Shown: in pieces, positions 38,901 to 59,000 of the stretch
Position numbering within the stretch: the stretch's first letter is position 1
Layout: the number at the start of each line of letters is the position of its first letter
Assembly: GCA_003344405.1 (NCBI GenBank)
Contig: NOWV01000063.1
Location: 310,001 to 374,000 of the forward strand
Length of the DNA: 64,000 nt
Origin: Trichoplax sp. H2
Lineage: Eukaryota > Placozoa > Uniplacotomia > Trichoplacea
Reading direction: 5' to 3'
Program-made: the position numbers and the translations under genes
Notes under the pieces: generated by a model
The model's input: only the letters and a program-made list of their open reading frames with translations
The model's database searches: none
Told to the model about the DNA's origin: nothing

Positions 38901-41712
38901 AATACTTCATTCAAACCAGTTTTTGCATAGTTAGATTCAAGAGTTGTGCATTTAATAGAGAAAGGAATACTTAGTCTACAAAATTTCATCTCTTTGTCCG
39001 TTTATAGCATCTGATCATTTTATCGAAGTTGTTGACTTACAAAGACATGTAGTGAGATTCTTACCACTCCCAAGGTAGATAATAAGCTATAATGAAATCA
39101 TAAACTATTTCTGTTATGGTATTTAAACAGTTTTTAAATTCCTTAAATTCGCTCTAGAGTCCCGAGATCAAATTATGTGTATACCCCAGGAGAGATAATC
39201 CCATATGCAATCAATGCACTACCAGACGATAGGATATTGGTTATTGACTCTACTGGACGTGTTACTTTATGGGAAACAGGATTTAGCAACTTAGAAAGGT
39301 ATATTTCAAGAAAATTAATTCTTTTAGATTAACTTATTTACAACTACTTTGGAAGATCTACACCAGATATTAGTACAAAAAATTATTGATTAAAGATTAG
39401 ATAGCGAAAATTAGTTAAAAACTTTGGCTTCTGTAGTTCGCTAGATAAATGGATGCAACTAGTTACTGATGAAGGTGCAGCAGAGGATACACAAGTAAGC
39501 CAAATGGATTATGTGGATATGTAATATTATGATCAGTATCTCCTATCCTTATTGTCGGCCAGTAACATAATTATTGATCAATTACTAATAGATAACAATC
39601 GAGCGACCAAACGATCTGGAGGTTACAGATCCAAAACACGGAAAGGTTTGACACTTTTAATTTGAAGATATAGCTAGTACGTGTTTGCTTCCTAATATTT
39701 TTCCTTCGTATTAGATTTTAACGTTTCTTGATCTTCACGACTATAGGAAGATCCATCAAACGCGCCCCATGTTGGCGGCAATACCTGGGCTGGTGGTACT
39801 GGTGGAAGAAGCACTGCTGGCTTAGGAGGTAGAGGAGGACCATACCGGTTAGATGCTGGGCATGATGTCTATCAAGTTTCCGATACTGACAAAGAAGTCG
39901 TACCACCAGAAGTGCGTTTAATTAAGCCAAGCTTTATGTACTATAGGATTATTACGCCAATATTTCTCCAATTTACTATTCTAATATCAGTACGATACTA
40001 TAATTTTAAATCTAATACTTGAATATTTCGCAGATCTCTGAGGCTGCTAGAAAGATGAACAGAAAAGCATTTCAGGACAGGTATTATATTTAGACGTTTA
40101 AATTAAAAAATTGAGCGTATTACTGATCTTTCATCCGTAGAATTCAAAAGTTTGTAAACAACCAATTTTACTTAAAGGCTTCGGGAGATTGAAATGAGTG
40201 AATATGATGCCGACGCTTACGACAAAGTATCGAATACTGTTCAACGGCAGGTTAAAGCCTTACGTGTTATATTAGACAGCCTTGAGGTAAGAATTTAATT
40301 TCTGATTAGAAAGCTTCAAAGTAGCTGTCAGTAAACACCTAATGGTGTCCATTCCAGGCAAAAGGTTTAGAAAGAACTTGGGCAAAAAATCAAACAACTG
40401 GAGATCTTGATGATAACAGGGTATGATATTTCATACATAATTCTTTATGAAAGCTAAAACTTCCAGTAGTATCAACTAATTTATTTATGTAAAATCTTCA
40501 CGAATGCTATTGTGCAGCTGATTGAAGGCCTAACAGGAGAGCGTACAATATATAAGAGAAGAGCAGACAAGGAACCTGAGGTTAACTTTACGAACGACAC
40601 ATTTTATTATTTTACGCATAGATAGCATAGGTATGAAATTGCTTCTACTAATGTTGTCAAAAATTAATTACAATTCTTAGTACAACTCCCAAGATCAGGA
40701 ACACCCAAAACGACTTAGGCTAGCTGTTGATGTGAGCGGTAGTATGTATAGATTTAATGGAGTAGACGGTAGACTTCAGAGAACACTAGAAGCGACATGC
40801 ATGTTAATGGAAGCATTCGAAAACTATGACCAAAAATTTCAGGTAAATTTACAAATACAAGATTCTACAAACTATACCTGTGAATATTAATTTCTAGAAA
40901 TCCTGAAAGTGTAATGAATGAATACTTTAGCTTACCAAATAACCGGAGCGTCACTAGTAACTCTAAGAGTGCTTAAGTCACAATAAATAACTTGTGAAGA
41001 TTGCTGTATCATTTCTAAAATCGATGCTTACTACTTAATACTATAGTATGAAATTTTCGGTCATTCCGGAGAAGATCCCGAAATTCCCTTTATAAGATAC
41101 GACAAAGCACCTAAAAATAATAAGGAACGACTTAAAGTTTTAAAGGTAAGAACCAACAATTCTACTACGCATAACAATTTGAGGGCAGTATGTTATTATA
41201 GCCTATTTTTAACTTAATTAAAGAGCTCAAAGATACGTTCATACTCTATAAATATATACTATCCTAATTGAAATATATATTGCTTTTATTAGGCTATGCA
41301 TGCACATTCTCAATTCTGTTTTAGTGGTGATACTACTATGGAAGCTACAAAAAATGCAGTAGAAAAAGTTGTAGAAGACGAAGCCGATGAACATTTTGTA
41401 ATTATACTATCTGATGCAAATTTGGAAAGATATGGTTTAAACGCAGCCAAACTAGGAGCAATGATGAGCTCCGATCCGAGAGTTAATGTATTCTTCATAT
41501 TCATTGGTTCTTTGGGAAATCAAGCTGAAAGGTTAGCTTACATTATGAAATTCGAAATGTTGTGTTACAGAATTAAAATAAAAGTCTATTTATTTCTTTG
41601 TAGACTAAAGAAAAAACTTCCTGCTGGACATGCTTTCGTTTGTATGAATACCAAAGATATTCCACAAATATTACAACAAATATTTACTTCTACAATGCTT
41701 TTAACAAGATGA
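29944..41712 (+). CDS. VWA8: VWA8: three-module AAA+ ATPase with a C-terminal von Willebrand A domain
   Basis: I traced 51 exons in phase; total 1889 residues (human 1905). Key exons are 29944-30043 (first), 30879-30953, 31054-31268, 31558-31722, 33081-33158, 33244-33404, 34999-35075, 35384-35519, 35942-36094, 37315-37538, 39747-39911, 40681-40842, 41293-41531 and 41604-41712 (last). Nucleotide sites: a degenerate first P-loop GNPGPLRR (89-96), intact GPKGCGKT (426-433), GNQGVGKN (758-765) and Walker B VLVVDEADKAP. A GGNTWAGGTGG linker precedes the VWA domain with its MIDAS DVSGS (1704-1708). VWA8 is a dynein-like AAA+ protein of the mitochondrial matrix face. The N-terminus (MSKLTFLTSC, or an internal MRLRMILYH) is basic, and the exact start is the least certain part. 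The first splice joins ELSGEA to DSILKIGKV. Confidence 0.93.
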
Positions 41713-41853
41713 ATAACTATTGCTAGTGATAATAGTTAATATGATTAATTAAATCCAGAAGACATCTTTATGTGTCGAAAATGATTGAGATAAATCATGT
41801 TATTCTAAGAAGCCTACGGGTTATCTTTAATTAAAGCATACGCATATATCCGT

Positions 41854-41859
41854 AATAAA
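41854..41859 (+). terminator. AATAAA poly(A) signal, VWA8
   Basis: This AATAAA lies 142 bp after the VWA8 stop and 163 bp before the convergent glutathione reductase stop. The whole 309-bp gap (41713-42021) holds no other feature I can see. Confidence 0.5.
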
Positions 41860-42021
41860 ATGAAGCCTTAACAAGGTCCTAACTCATGCTAACGGTTAGA
41901 CTATTCCTAAATACTTATTTTACGAATGATTTAAACACAGGTCACATAACGACATCAGAGGATCGATTGTTGTCGTAATAGTAAGGATTAACGTCAATAC
42001 ATAATGACGTTCAATCAATGT

Positions 42022-45418
<3,397 letters not shown>

Positions 45419-45599
45419 TCATAAGATTAGAGTCCAAAGGAAGATATATTAAGGGGGGAAAAAAATAATAATTATTCAATTGATATCCATGATATTATAC
45501 AATAAAGCACAAAGGCAATTTAATCATGATATTGGGTTATTATTTTTTTGTCTCTCTGTCTGGAAGTTGTTTTTGGTATTGTTTACAAGTAAATTAGAG

Positions 45600-46500
45600 A
45601 GGCGACAATATGGGAAACGATGCAAAAGAAGAGTGAATTATTAGCCATGGTGATCGTTTACATATCGAAGTCATATCCATAGTCAGGCCGTTATGGCTGT
45701 AAAATCAACTCGTTCATGGCACTTGGATCATTAGGATTGATTGCTAGTAAAATCGAGAGGTTGAGACTGGATGAGATCGATCGATTTGTATCTTGATGGG
45801 ATACCTCTTACAACTTTAACTGATCCATCTATGACACGGGGCACATTGGAATCAGTACATCTAGCTAAACTTGTATATACAAGATAGATCTAGTCTGTGG
45901 TAGAAGGAAAAGTTTGTTATTTTGATACATTGAAAAAACGATGGAAACGACCTCAGCTTGTAGCTCGTTGTTGTCCATGACCAAGCATCGATACTATAGC
46001 TAGAAAAGGAATGCATAGCAACATCGATGATGAAACAATCTATCCTCTACAATTGCTATAGCCATAGACTACGAAGAAAGTGATCCATTTTCAAGCTATG
46101 AGCATGATAAAAGCTATTATGCCAGCCTGCATGATGATCCTCCAACACGACAAGTATTCCCTTTCTTTCTCTACAGTATTGCATAGCCATCTCCTAAGTC
46201 ACGATGACACAGCTTTATCAAGATGGTCAAGCCTCCACTCACTCTACCGTAGACAAGGAGGTGATTCTCAACTGCATGGACTGATGGAAACCCTCCACTT
46301 GATCGTCTAATAGCATTGGCAATAACGAATGGATAACATGATTGCTAATCTACTGGCCAAATCAACTGGATCTTACCTAAATAATCGAAATGACGACAAA
46401 TTTGAGCAGCCATACTTGCACCACCAGCCGTTGTCTTGATCCAATGGTTATGAGTGAGGGTTACAATCAACCCCGGGTAATAGAAAGGGGGGTCAACAAT
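45600..46500 (+). pseudogene. Possible decayed coding sequence with a Kelch-like segment
   Basis: Base composition here is less AT-biased than the neighbouring intergenic DNA, and coding-like stretches appear in shifting frames broken by stops. One is KVCYFDTLKKRWKRPQLVAR near 45910-45970, which resembles the Asp-x6-Trp blade edge of Kelch repeats. Others are SYEHDKSYYASLHDDPP near 46095-46145 and DGIPLTTLTDPSMTRG near 45800. No continuous frame or plausible intron set restores an open gene. It could also be unrelated intergenic DNA. Confidence 0.25.
45662..45680 (-). other. Candidate first coding exon of glutathione reductase
   Basis: Reading the minus strand from 45680 gives ATG and five further codons plus one base, then a GTAAAC donor like two others in this window. 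Joined to 45411 it gives MDMTS followed by a hydrophobic strand and GGGSGG. The usual Tyr-Asp-Tyr/Phe before the strand is missing, so this is only one possible start. Confidence 0.35.
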
Positions 46501-47330
46501 GGGGTGTTGCTTGGCTAGTGAAGCTTCTAACCTACTGTTTGATACTAGCTTACTGTCACTATGCTACAGTATAAGCAAGCGGCTCCTTTCTTGAAGCAGA
46601 GCTTATGGTATACAGATAGTACAGCGATCCGGACATGATGCACCATGGCCTGTACAAACAAGGAAATCTCTACTTAGCAGGTTTCCTTCTATTAGAAATA
46701 AAAAGAAAATCTCTGGATAAGTGGATCAGATTGTTTAGTAGTTTTACTAGAGGTTATTATTCACTTTTATTTCTTTCTTTAAAGTCATGGCCTAGTAGAA
46801 GAATGGTTCTACCTGGACATCTGGTCTATACCTTTGTTGGGTAATATCGTGAATGAGTGGCACAATAGTACAGTGACATTAATTTTGCTAGTCATTTTTG
46901 AGGGCAGCATATTTAGTTATTACTCACATTCATCAGGTCATGAATAACTACTTTATATAGAATATTGAGTTAGTAAAGTATGATCGCTATGTCCTACAAT
47001 ACTATAGTAAGTCTTACAGACTTACAGTCTTGTATTAACATGATTACTATACGCACAGGGAAAATGACGAGCAAAAATAATGTCATGCCTGCAGTACATA
47101 GTACATCTGTACCGTCAAATACTGTCGTGTACAGTGTACAGTAGCACATGGTACTGTACTCGATCACGCTAGAGATTGTAGCAAACTGATAGTACAGTGT
47201 GCAATGGACGTTCTACAATTCTATACTGTATACTATACACTGATCGCACATAACTGCATACGCAGTAAAAATACGAAGTCGAAGCAAGTCCGTAGTCACG
47301 TGGTCAATCGCTGACGTCAGAAGTCAGCCT
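46501..47330. other. Intergenic between the decayed segment and the dyskerin promoter
   Basis: No domain is recognised in the short frame near 46635-46844. GTAC/ACTGTAC palindromes cluster at 47095-47220. Confidence 0.4.
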
Positions 47331-47422
47331 GTTTTTGTTTTGTAGACTTCGCCGCCGAGCTACACGTGTTGAGTCGATTCAGTATCGTGGTTGAAAACAT
47401 ACTGGATAGCAATAGCTTTTAG

Positions 47423-47457
47423 TATAAAAAGGGTGTCGATCGTATTGGATCGACACC
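47423..47457 (+). promoter_or_regulatory. TATA-like element followed by a perfect 10-bp inverted repeat
   Basis: TATAAAAA at 47423-47430 is followed at once by GGTGTCGATC (47432-47441), a six-base loop and GATCGACACC (47448-47457). The ATG of dyskerin is 163 bp further on. The surrounding 47330-47620 is richer in GC and CpG than the rest of the window, which fits a promoter and 5' leader. Confidence 0.5.
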
Positions 47458-47620
47458 AGTTTGCAAAGCAAGCACCACCTCAACCGCGGTTGGGTCAACT
47501 AGATGTAATTGACTCGCTCGTATCGCGTCATCCAGTAGCAACGACACTTGCACGATCGGGTCATCTCACTCGAGCGCTTCAACTCTTTTTCCTATCCGAG
47601 ACCTGGACAATTCCTCCAAT

Positions 47621-52717
<5,097 letters not shown>

Positions 52718-54059
52718 ACAGCAATTTTGTATACTCCTATTAAATTTACTTTATTATGATATTGTAATATTGACTGTACACAGTACATGCTGTTCTGTTT
52801 GTACAGAACTATGCAATGCAGTGTTATACAGTATTAACAGCAGAAAGAATTTACATCATGTTGCATGGTCTTCTAATCCAATCTTAATAGCAGTAGTACA
52901 TCAGAATGCATTTGTTTTTAGCAAGCGATAATTGCAAAAGTTAATTTTTTACATTACTTTTGCTCTTGCATGGATCACTTTTAAAAATGTTCTTACCACA
53001 GTTAAAAGTTATGGTACCATATTTTACGCTGGTTGCATAATGACACGTCGTTTAACTTGACCATCATTCACGTTTATCTAGAAATACATTTAATCTTTTA
53101 TATTTGTAGCAGCTAATGTGCTCCAAAGTCGAAGGTATAAATAGAATATCATAAGAGCTATACAGTATAAAGTATGGAGAAAGATAGAAAAAGTAATTGT
53201 TATCAGGCATTATTTGATAATTATAACCAGTCTATACCTGACTGTGGTCAATTGCTTGCTTAATTTTTTGTTAATTCTTTATTCATGATACATTTACACT
53301 GCTCAGCTCATGTAATTCCATTAATCAATTGTAACGATGGGTTTGTCGAAGACTTCGGAAAATTTAATCTTGCAGCACTATACAAGAATATATTGGACAA
53401 AATTCTGTATTATCTTTTTGGATTACCCCACTGTTGCATTGTTTACTATCGACATTATAAATACAATCTATCCTTACTTAATGTAATCAGTTTTTATAAA
53501 TTGATAGGATCAGTAATAAATATTGTGACATACGATCTTCACTGTTTGGATACTATTCATATATACTTGTATGGTTTGAACAGGTAGGTGCGCTGAAATA
53601 CTGTTATGAAATGAGATAGAATACAAATTGACTTGTTCCTTCTAGCCTAATAACTACTTAGTAATTTATTTAATAGTTAGTAACGATATCTAGTCTTGAT
53701 GCAAATTGCAAAGTTAGAGTTGGCGTACTGTAGTACTCGTTTTGCAGCTGAAGACATTCATAAGACTGTAAACAGGAAATCGACAGTATAGCAATAATCT
53801 CCTTGACAGTGCATAGTGTATTATCTAGTTTGGGCCTTTGTTATTTGGTTTTTGCTATTCTAGAAATATACTAGACTACTCGCATAATTAGAACATTATT
53901 CAAGACTGCGGTAGCATGTACGCATACAAGCCATTTAATGAATAGTTAACTGCATTGCTTACTTTGATTTCCTTATACTACAATGGTAATATGTACCGGT
54001 GATAAACTAGTCTATTTTTTTTAATGGCCTAAATTGAAAGGAAGATTGATTGCTGGCAC
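52718..54059. other. Intergenic, downstream of dyskerin
   Basis: The 100-codon frame at 53285-53587 starts at an ATG but has no recognised domain, signal peptide or splice partner. Nothing else is supported. Confidence 0.4.
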
Positions 54060-54870
54060 TGCTCTAGATTAGATGCCACTATAGTCTTGAATCATTAAAT
54101 ACCGTATTCGAAGTCGTTTTCTCCTTCCATTCTACGTCGCTCAGCACTTCTACTTTACTTACTGGCACTAGACTACATTAGTCTACTTATAACTCAAAAT
54201 TGAGTTAAGATGAATTGGCAGCATTACAAAAAATGGCTGAGATTGCTACTATAGTCTTGAATCTATTCGTCATTTACTTTATTCTTTAATGACAATAATT
54301 ATAATTATGCGTATAAGTAGCTACCATGCTGTTAGTCATTTTTGGTAACAGATCAAGAAATTGATGAGACTGCCACTATAGCCTTGAATCTATCCGTTAT
54401 TTACTTTATTCTTTAATGGCAATGATTGTAAGTAGCTACGATATTCTTAATCATTTTTGGTAACAGATCAAGAAATTGATGAGACTGCCACTATAGCCTT
54501 GAATCTATCCGTTATTTACTTTATTCTTTAATGGCAATGATTGTAAGTAGCTACGATATTCGTAATCATTTTTGGCAACATATTAAGAAATGGATGAGAT
54601 TGCTACCATAGTCTTGAATCTATCCGTCATTTAGTTTATTCTTTACGAGCAATAATTATGCGTATAAGTAGCTACAATACTCTTAGTCATTTTTGGTAAC
54701 AGATCAGAAATTGATAAGATTGCCACTGCATGTAGTCTTGAATCTATCCGTTGCTTAGCTCAATCTTTAATGGCAATGATTGTAAGTAGCTACGACACTC
54801 TTAACCATTTTTGGCAGCATATCAAGAAATGGATGAGATTGGAAAGTAACTACGACACCCTTAGCCATCT
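54060..54870. repeat. ~118-bp tandem array, about six copies
   Basis: The phrase CTTGAATCTATCCGT or a variant recurs near 54255, 54375, 54495, 54612 and 54736, each followed by a TTTA-TTCTTTAATGGCAATGA-like run, then AAGTAGCTAC and CATTTTTGG. Two central copies are nearly identical, so homogenisation is recent. Confidence 0.88.
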
Positions 54871-56047
54871 CCTTCTGTATTAGCATTCGTCTATAGTTGG
54901 TAACATTGATTAAAAAAAGGATTTGATTTACTGCAAGAAATGGATTAGATTGGATATATTAGCACTAGTCTGTTGTTAATGCTAGTTAAAAAGTATGGAT
55001 TCATTGGCAGCACTGCAAGCTATGAAATTCCATTGGAAAGTAACTAAGGTACTCGTAGTCATCTCCTTCGTATATTAGCACTAGACTAGGAATGACAAAC
55101 AGAATTAAAATATTCCTATGCAATCGTTTTGTAACTCTTAATGAATAGGGATATGTAAGATCTTACTCTGTGAACTAGCATAGCCTAAATCATAGAACTA
55201 AATACAGCTAATCAAGTTGGTGTCGATGATGGTATGTGGTATTTCTTGATGGAAGTATAGAAGCACCAATTGTGTCCTTAAAAGATTTTAATTACAAGCT
55301 ACTCTCAAAGTAACTAACGTGTAAAATAATAGCATGTTACATAACAAATTGATCGGCAGCACTGCAAGAATTGGATTCCATTGCCATACCAGTGCAGCAA
55401 GAAATAGCTTTAAGCGTTAAAGAGAAATCACTGAGGTATCGTCTCTGCGTGTAGACTCCCTTTAAGGAATCTACTCGATCGTATGTAGAAAATAGACTAA
55501 AGATGAAGGGATCTACTGTAGCATAGAAGGTTGCTAACAGAAGAAAGATCGATCTACTCCAATTCCACCATGGTATGCACTACTGTACAATAGTCCATTT
55601 CGAAACTAAGCCTTAGATCAACACATTTAGGGTAAATAAACTATTTTGCAAACAAACATTTTTTTCCCCAGTCCATGAATTCCATCAACAAGTTAATGTA
55701 TACAACATGGATAGCCATGCTATGCAGAATATACGATTGGTGTGCTCACTAGCAATACTACACTATTAGGATCCACCGTTCTGTATAATTCATACATAAA
55801 TAAATTTGAGTATTGCTTCCTACTGAGAGGCCCAACTTTGAATATACAGTTTACTGGAAATCTCAGTTCTCGTGAATAAGTAATTATTGTCCTATGCACT
55901 CTTTATTGCTCTACTATACTCGTATCATAATATCCAATACCAACTAGATATTATAAAATATCATATTCGTACATCTTGATGGCATATCTTGAGATATTTC
56001 GAACAATCGTGCTCTAATTGAGAAAAAAAGATCAAAAGGAAAATCCA
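54871..56047. other. Intergenic, upstream of the Ig receptor gene
   Basis: Degenerate phrases from the preceding array (GGCAGCACTGCAAG, GAAAGTAACTA) persist to about 55440. No exon is recognised. The last few hundred bases should contain the receptor promoter. Confidence 0.4.
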
Positions 56048-59000
56048 ATGGACCAATTTAAATTAATCCTTTTCAATCTTATGTTAGGGCTAATTTGCCA
56101 ACAAGCGATCGCTCATTTCATCCAGCCAACTCTTCCAACACAAGCCTATTTCCGACAGAGTTTTCCATTTCAACACCGGCAAGAAAGAGCTATAGTACGA
56201 GGTAATTATATATTGAATATGCAATCTATAAGTAATAAAAAAACTTCATCAATCCAATCGCATTTTCATGTCCTATTGGGTCTTTTTGTTAATCGCAATG
56301 AACTATCGGATCATATATGCTAGTTTAGTATTAAAAATGATTGGTCCATAAGTAAAAAACTCCATCAATCCAATCGCATTCTTATGCCTTATTGGGCCTT
56401 TTTAAATCCCAATCAGCTATCCAATTGTATGAAGTAGTTTAGTGTTAAAAATATAATAATTGATCGATATATTTGCTCAAGTTAGGATGGATCCATCTCC
56501 CCTTGTTTACTGCTCTTTATGGACAGTATTTATCCTGGCTAGAGTTGGTTTGAACTGAAATAGAATAGCCGTCAATTTTATGTTGAGAAATTACAATATC
56601 AAGAGTTTTCCTTTCTACCCATTAGCTTATGTAGTAGCAATGATCACGTCTATCTTTATTTATTCAATCTTGACGACCATGAACAAGATGGATCGTTATT
56701 CCTTAGGGCAGTGCATTGATTATTTTTCGTTCTACATACCAAAGCTATAGACTGCTACATGAATAGGACAGTCGATTGCTAACAGATCGACGAAAAGATG
56801 GAGCTAATACCATTTTGGGGGCTTAGTATTCATTGACCATGATACAAACTTGGAAACAAATTAATAATATCCTATAGTACATCTTTTCCTATCATAGCCC
56901 ACACGTTGCGACGACATTGGCTTGGGAATAAAGTTGAAAATGTCCGTTGATTCATCTTTTCCGATGGTGATGCACATATTACAACAATATTCACTTGGAA
57001 ATAACTTGAAATTGCCTTGATTTTCAACTTTTCCTATCATGAATTCAAAGTGTCCTAACGTTAATCTCTTCCTGTCATGATTTGCATATTGTCCGGATAT
57101 TAACTGGGGAATAAATTTATACTAACGTTAATCTTTTCCTGTCGTGATTTGCGTATTTGTCAGAATATAAACTTGGGGAAAAAATTGACACTAACATTAA
57201 TCTTTTCCTATCATGATGCATATGTCGTGGCGACATACATTTAGGAATAAGTTCATAATGTCCTTACGTTTATCCTTTCCTGATCACGATATTGTGGTGA
57301 TATCGATATTAACTTGGTAATCAAATCGAAAATGTTCTAACGTTAATCTTTTCAATCATCATGAGTGACGATATCGATATTAACTTGATAATCAATTCGA
57401 AAGTATCCTAGCGCTCTTCTTTTCCTGATCTCTATGTTATGACGATATCAAATTAACTTAGTAATCAATTCGAAAATGTCCTAAAATTCATTTTTTCTTG
57501 ATCTCTATGTTGTGACGATATCGATAATAACTTGGTAATCAATCAGATAATGTCTTAAAGTTCCTATCATGATCCTAGACGTTGGACGATATCGGTATTA
57601 ACTTGGTGATCAACTAGAAAATGTCCTAACGTTTATCTTTCCCTGATCTACGAGTATATATTGTGATGATATCGATCGTAACTGGGAATCAATTAGAATT
57701 GCCCTAACGTTCATCTTTCCCAGATCTATATATTATGACGATATTAATATTAGCTTGGTAATCAACTACAAAATACCTTAACGTCCATCTTTCCCCGATT
57801 TCCATATTACAATAATGTCAATTTAGTAATCAATTAGAAAATGTCCTAACGTTCATCTTTCCCTGATCTATATAGTGTGATGATATCGATCGTAACTTGG
57901 GAATAAATTAGAAAATGTCCTAGCGTTCATCTTTCCCTGATCTATATGGTTTGACGATATCGATAGTAACTTGGTAATCAATTATAAAGTGTCTTAACAT
58001 TCACCTTTTCCTACCATGATCCATAGTTCCATACGTTGTGATGATATTGATAGTAACCTGGGAATAAATTAGAAAATGTAATGTTGATCATGATCCCTAT
58101 ACACGTATTTGACGATATAGATAGTAACTTGAGATTGAATTGAAATTATTCTAACGTGAATCATTTCCTATCCTAACTCATAAGTTAAAATGATATATTT
58201 AAGAACAAATACATGTCCTAACCTTTTCATAATGCTATTGAGGTAGGTGGAAGAGAATCATCGATAGCTTACACTGGTGGCCAAGCCAAAATCACCTGTA
58301 AAATTTTAAAATCCACTGATCGCGATCCTCCATCCAAGCCGGAATGTACTAATTTGTTCTGTCTCAATAACCGTAAACTTTGCTTTTATTGCTCTAAAAC
58401 AGAGCAATACAACTATAAGGATAATTGCTTAGCTTGCTGGAAATTTAATGGTAATCTATTGCCTGTAGAAGGACAAGATCAGTTTTCCTTCGGTTTGGAA
58501 CAGAAATCGGATACAAATTCAGCTTATTATTATTTCAATCTGATTATTAAAAATGTCCATAAGGAGAATGAAGGAAATTATTCGTGTTCACTAACGATGC
58601 TTGAATACGGATATAGTCATACAATGCAGGACCTAAGCACTCTTCAAGTCAAAGGTTACCTATTCAACTTGAATTATTAACCAAATTAACGTTTAGATAG
58701 AAGTTTTAGTTTGCAATAAACGAAAAGTTCGTTTTTTCATTCCAATCGTCCACTTTAAAATAGAAGAACAAACTGGCACTATAAAACCTGATTTGTTATT
58801 TACAATTATATCTTTTAGATTCATGGATTCAATGCAGTAAGGAAAAAATGATGGAAGTACAGTATGATAACGATGGCAATCAAGCTAAGATTTATTGCAA
58901 AGCTTATGGAGCTCCACCTTTGCATTTCCAATTCCAATGGTATCGAATAACTGGAAGGAATAAGACAAAATTAAGTGGAAATTATAATGCAAATCAAGGA

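Noticed and set aside
53285-53587. 100-codon frame as a gene
   Set aside because: No domain, signal peptide, splice partner or coding-like composition.
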